From: Candidatus Bathyarchaeota archaeon
GTDB taxonomy: Archaea > Thermoproteota > Bathyarchaeia > TCS64
DNA: 14,400 nucleotides
Assembly (NCBI GenBank): GCA_030601645.1
Contig: JAUWBQ010000023.1
Coordinates: 1-14,400, forward strand
Reading direction: 5' to 3'
Numbering within the stretch: the first letter of the stretch is position 1; every line of letters starts with the position of its first letter. The notes under the pieces are model-generated. The model was not told where the DNA came from. It saw nothing but the letters and a program-made list of their open reading frames with translations, and made no database searches. Positions 11,676 to 14,400 of this stretch are shown piece by piece. The translations under genes and the position numbers were made by a program.

Positions 11676-12359
11676 TCAGACGACCAGCACAGAATCGCCG
11701 TCGGAATATTTATCGTCTCCGCGCCGAGGATGCTCGCAATGGCCCCTGATGAAGCAGTCATCGCATTTCGGGTTCCTAGATCGACAGAACTCCTTCCCAT
11801 GCCTCACGAAGGCGTCGTCGACGAACCTGTACTTCTCGGGAGTGACCAAGCCCTCTAGAGCCACCTTCACTTGCTCCGGATCAGCTTCTGCGTCCACTAG
11901 GCCCAGCCTTCTCGCCACGGTCGCCACGTGGACATCGACAGCGATGGCGGGACGACCGAAGGCATGGCTCACGACAATGTCAGCGGTCTTGGGTCCCACG
12001 CCTGGAAGCCCCATGAGGGAGTCCCTATCACGGGGGACGGTGCCCTCAAACTCCTCCACGAGGGTCTGGCAGATGGAGCGGAGGCTTCTGGCCTTCTGGT
12101 TGTAGAAGCCCGAGCACCGGATCCTCCTCTTCAGCTCTTCGGGGTCCATCCGGAGGATGTCCGAGGGGCTCTCGGCGGCCTCGAAGAGGGTTCGGGCGGC
12201 CCTCCGGGAGTTCTCGTCTCGGGTTCTGTGGGACAGGACACAGCCTATCAGGGTCCGGAAGGGATCCTGCAATCCCTCACGCCCATCAAATCTAATTACA
12301 TAATGCCTCTCCATCAGGTCGAGGATGGCCCGTATCTTCTCCTCCTTTGAAACCGCCAA
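11676..12359 (-). CDS. nth: Endonuclease III, DNA glycosylase/AP lyase
   Basis: Removes oxidised pyrimidines from DNA and cuts at the abasic site. The 227-aa protein has the helix-hairpin-helix LPGVGPKTADIV (118-129) with catalytic Lys124, the Asp of VDVHV (Asp142), and a complete 4Fe-4S loop CRSRNPKCDDCFIRGHC (Cys192, 199, 202, 208; spacing 6-2-5). The segment LSHRTRDEN (42-50) replaces the LSxQT.D of bacterial Nth and is common in archaeal members. The start is TTG at 12359: no ATG is in reach, the next residues are the usual helix, and GGGGAG just upstream, inside the end of the AsnB-like gene, is a good ribosome binding site. Only 4 bp separate the two genes, so translation is coupled. 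A short basic tail follows the cluster. Confidence 0.94.
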   Translation of the reverse strand: MAVSKEEKIRAILDLMERHYVIRFDGREGLQDPFRTLIGCVLSHRTRDENSRRAARTLFEAAESPSDILRMDPEELKRRIRCSGFYNQKARSLRSICQTLVEEFEGTVPRDRDSLMGLPGVGPKTADIVVSHAFGRPAIAVDVHVATVARRLGLVDAEADPEQVKVALEGLVTPEKYRFVDDAFVRHGKEFCRSRNPKCDDCFIRGHCEHPRRGDDKYSDGDSVLVV

Positions 12360-12363
12360 ATGG

Positions 12364-13812
12364 CTATCTCCCCATCTTCTCTCTCTTCAGTTCGTCGAAC
12401 CTGTCAATGAGAAATCCTGCCAGAGACTTTCCCTCTCTCCTGGCAAGTCTCTTCAGAGCGTTGTTCACCCCCGTCGAGTACTGGACCGCCCTCTTGGGCT
12501 TGTACGCCATCTCCTCGGGGAACCCCAGCTTCTCGGCCAATCTCCTCAGGACTAGTTTCCTCGGAGATTCCGGCTCTAGGGATAGTTTGAGCCCCGTCGG
12601 GAGGGACAGGCCGAACTCGATGAGCCTGAGGTCGGCGAAGGGGAGCCTCAATTCCATGCCATGCCCCGTGCAGACCTTACAATCCCGCTCGTAGTTGACC
12701 TCGTGCGAGGCGACAACATCCCTGAACATTGTATCACGCACAGACTCGCCGCTCTCTATGTATTCCCTGATATACTTTCTGTATCCACCGAAGAGTTCGT
12801 CGCTCCCGCTACCGGAGAACAAAACCCTGCCTCCCGAATCGGATGCGATCCTGGCCACCCAGTGGAGGGGGAGGGCGACCGACGCCTTCATGGGATCAGG
12901 CTCTTCGATGGCCCAGAGGACCGAGTCCAGGTCGGCTTCCACGTCCCCCAGCGCGAAGGACTCCATCCTGAGGGGAAGGTCGAGGCTGTCTGCGGCGGTC
13001 TCTGCTGCGGCGAACTCCTTGGATCCCTCCATGCCGACGCAGACGAGGTCTACGTCTGCTCCTGCCTCGTCGAGGTTGTAAGCGAGGAGGCTGCTGTCGA
13101 TGCCCCCGGAGAAGCCTAGGGTGACCCTGAGAAGCCCTCTGCACCGGGTCTCCACCGCCTCGGCCAGAAGCCTGTCAAGTTCATCCACCGCATCTCCCAT
13201 CGACACCGTCCTGAGTGGAGGAAGGTTCAGGGCTCTAATCTGTTCAAATAAAATTCCCCCCTCGGTGATCCTAGCCGTATGACCGGGTGTAAAGGGCTTC
13301 GCCTCAAGGTTGGCTGCCCAGAGCATCTTTCTGTTGGAGGCCACTGCGGCGATCTCTGAGTCCTCGCCATAGTAGAGGGGGAACGCCCCGATGGGGTCTC
13401 GTCCGCACAATATGGTTCTTCTTTCGAGGACAGCAACGGCATATGATCCTGTCTTCTCTTTGATCAGACGCTGGATGCCACGCTCAGGTTCCCTCCCAAG
13501 CGTATCGGCCGCCGTTGATATGCCCAGCGGGGTTGGTTCATGCCATAGCCTCCCTTCGAAAACCAGCGAGTATCCATATTGGCTGAGAGGCTGGGGAGGG
13601 TCAACCGACTCGACCTTGGTCAGCTTGTGCCCCAGCATCAAGGGGGACCCGAGAACTCCCAGCTCAGTCGGAGCGTTCCCTATGACGACTCCCTCATTAG
13701 ATGCTATCCCCAGAGCGGCTCCTATGCCTGTTAGGGATGGATCCAGCATCCTCAGGATCGTGGCGGAGACGTCTTTTCCTCTCTTGCTGACTATTACTGC
13801 GAGGGAGCCCAT
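12364..13812 (-). CDS. Asparagine synthase-like protein lacking the glutaminase Cys
   Basis: The 482-aa protein has the two-domain layout of AsnB. The N-terminal glutaminase-like domain (about 1-200, with FEGRLW and YAVAVLERRTILCGRDPIGAFPLYY) is followed by the ATP-pyrophosphatase synthase domain. It contains the PP-loop TLGFSGGIDSSLLA (231-244), FSGSGSDELFGGYRKY (332-347), MELRLPFADLRLIEF (386-400) and KPKRAVQYSTG (438-448). The protein starts MGSLAV, not MCGI, so the Cys2 nucleophile of the glutaminase is missing and none lies upstream in frame. It could use free ammonia, or be an amide-bond former of a different kind, as beta-lactam synthetases and lasso cyclases are. A TATA-like GATAAAC (13847-13853) lies about 38 bp upstream. 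It leads the operon with nth and the HAD remnant. Synthase activity on aspartate is inferred. Confidence 0.86.
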   Translation of the reverse strand: MGSLAVIVSKRGKDVSATILRMLDPSLTGIGAALGIASNEGVVIGNAPTELGVLGSPLMLGHKLTKVESVDPPQPLSQYGYSLVFEGRLWHEPTPLGISTAADTLGREPERGIQRLIKEKTGSYAVAVLERRTILCGRDPIGAFPLYYGEDSEIAAVASNRKMLWAANLEAKPFTPGHTARITEGGILFEQIRALNLPPLRTVSMGDAVDELDRLLAEAVETRCRGLLRVTLGFSGGIDSSLLAYNLDEAGADVDLVCVGMEGSKEFAAAETAADSLDLPLRMESFALGDVEADLDSVLWAIEEPDPMKASVALPLHWVARIASDSGGRVLFSGSGSDELFGGYRKYIREYIESGESVRDTMFRDVVASHEVNYERDCKVCTGHGMELRLPFADLRLIEFGLSLPTGLKLSLEPESPRKLVLRRLAEKLGFPEEMAYKPKRAVQYSTGVNNALKRLARREGKSLAGFLIDRFDELKREKMGR

Positions 13813-13875
13813 TGCTAATGGATCTCGTCTCCGTCCAATTTGGGTTTATCGACGCAAGGCTGATGCTATTCGGAT

Positions 13876-14289
13876 TCAGCCCTGATAGTCCTCGGCAGCC
13901 TCGAGTATGGTGTCAACTTGGGATTCGGAGAGGCGGACCCCGTGGAGGAAGCTCCCCTTCCTGGGATCCCCGGAGAGGATCGACTCCTTGATCGGGTAGG
14001 GATTCTCGAATCTGAACAGTGACTTGAATGTGAGGGCGCACCTCCAGTTGTTATCCTGGCAGTAGGCCTCCTCCTCTGGGGGCAGCTCCCAGAGCTGCTC
14101 CACCTTCCCGACGACGCCGTAGCCTATGAAAGAATCTCCCACATCTGTCTTCATTGCCAAGAGGATCGGGGTGTCCCTCCTCCAAGCCCTCGCCACGCCT
14201 GTGTAGTACTTCTTTAGCTCGTAGACCTGGTCCCGCCATTCTTCCGTGGCTATCCTGAGGATGTACCCGTACTTCTCCTCGCGAGACAT
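13876..14289 (-). CDS. Small PUA/EVE-like domain protein, 137 aa
   Basis: Not firmly identified. The protein begins YGYILRIATEEWRDQVYELKKYYTGVARAWRR, followed by TPILLAMKT..GDSFIGYGVVGKVEQL and later ALTFKSLFRFENPYPIKESIL and LHGVRLSESQVDTIL. The sequence of strands, a central GDS/GYG segment, an 'F..P.PIKE' strand and a last helix resembles EVE/PUA-like domains that bind modified bases or RNA; this is by-eye fold recognition and moderate at best. There is no membrane segment. The ATG at 14289 is about 29 bp from a TATA box at 14313-14322, giving a nearly leaderless mRNA. It is in the same direction as the AsnB-like gene, 63 bp upstream of it, but that gene seems to have its own TATA. Confidence 0.7.
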   Translation of the reverse strand: MSREEKYGYILRIATEEWRDQVYELKKYYTGVARAWRRDTPILLAMKTDVGDSFIGYGVVGKVEQLWELPPEEEAYCQDNNWRCALTFKSLFRFENPYPIKESILSGDPRKGSFLHGVRLSESQVDTILEAAEDYQG

Positions 14290-14312
14290 TCCAATACATT
14301 TTAGATAGAATT

Positions 14313-14322
14313 TACTATAAAA
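14313..14322 (-). promoter_or_regulatory. TATA box of the PUA/EVE-like gene
   Basis: TTTTATAGTA on the minus strand, centred about 29 bp before the ATG at 14289. Confidence 0.45.
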
Positions 14323-14325
14323 CTA

Positions 14326-14400
14326 TTAGGGCTCTTCCCGCTCATCAGGCTCTTCGGGTTCAGCCGGCTCCTCCTCCACGAAATCGGTTAGAGATCTCTG
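14326..14400 (-). CDS. C-terminal tail of an unknown gene (5' part off window)
   Basis: Only 24 residues are visible: a short QRSLTDFV followed by a strongly acidic, proline-rich tail (repeated EEP/PEEP), ending at TAA with an in-frame TAG right behind it. The tandem stops and the acidic tail support a real gene end, but the product cannot be told. Confidence 0.5.
   Translation of the reverse strand, partial: QRSLTDFVEEEPAEPEEPDEREEP

Noticed and set aside
1..14400. CRISPR array, IS element, toxin-antitoxin or defence cluster
   Set aside because: No spaced direct repeats, transposase, terminal inverted repeats, or recognisable toxin or nuclease pair were seen on either strand.

Overview
The window looks archaeal, from a genome of moderately high G+C. 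The evidence is archaeal-type S-adenosylmethionine synthetase, archaeal-type thymidylate synthase, a Trm5-family tRNA methyltransferase, a stand-alone MetE catalytic domain, an archaeal Hsp20, many small zinc-ribbon proteins, GTG/TTG starts, and TATA boxes about 25-35 bp upstream of (often leaderless) starts. A Bathyarchaeia-like or Thermoplasmatota-like lineage is a guess; nothing here fixes the phylum. No phage, IS element, CRISPR array, rRNA or tRNA was found.

Layout. 1-867: two minus-strand genes, a truncated radical SAM protein (LipS/COG1856-like) and a Cys-containing hypothetical protein. 868-1541: a long, partly AT-rich intergenic region with a TATA box plus a 59-codon ORF, two tight hairpins, and a minus-strand C/D-box-like small RNA candidate that has its own TATA box at the right distance. 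1542-2564: an M48/HtpX-like membrane protein whose zinc ligands are all replaced. 2571-3518: Hsp20 divergent from a 90-aa protein, sharing a short double promoter. 3612-4695: minus-strand thymidylate synthase and an 84-aa PepSY-like protein. 4753-5145: a decayed 2-hydroxyacid dehydrogenase remnant with three in-frame stops and a trinucleotide repeat. 5290-6488: plus-strand 8-Cys protein and Trm5. 6495-8813: three minus-strand genes, a 4-TM protein with two zinc ribbons, a 2-TM protein resembling DPM2, and a zinc-ribbon coiled-coil protein. 9117-11454: plus-strand methionine-cycle pair, MAT and MetE-core. 11457-13812: minus-strand tightly packed unit of an AsnB-like protein without its nucleophile Cys, endonuclease III, and a truncated HAD-phosphatase remnant. 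13876-14400: a PUA/EVE-like small protein and the acidic tail of another gene.

How it fits together. Most genes are housekeeping: protein quality control (Hsp20, M48-like), dTMP synthesis, tRNA G37 methylation, SAM and methionine supply, and base-excision repair. Trm5 and the radical SAM protein both consume SAM made by MAT. The unusual content is a set of proteins that keep a fold but lose catalytic residues (M48-like, AsnB-like, altered zinc site in MetE-core), two pseudogenes, and the non-coding region at 868-1541. No obvious new defence or mobile system is present; the best candidates for something undescribed are the small RNA, the pseudo-enzymes and the DPM2-like/zinc-ribbon membrane cluster.
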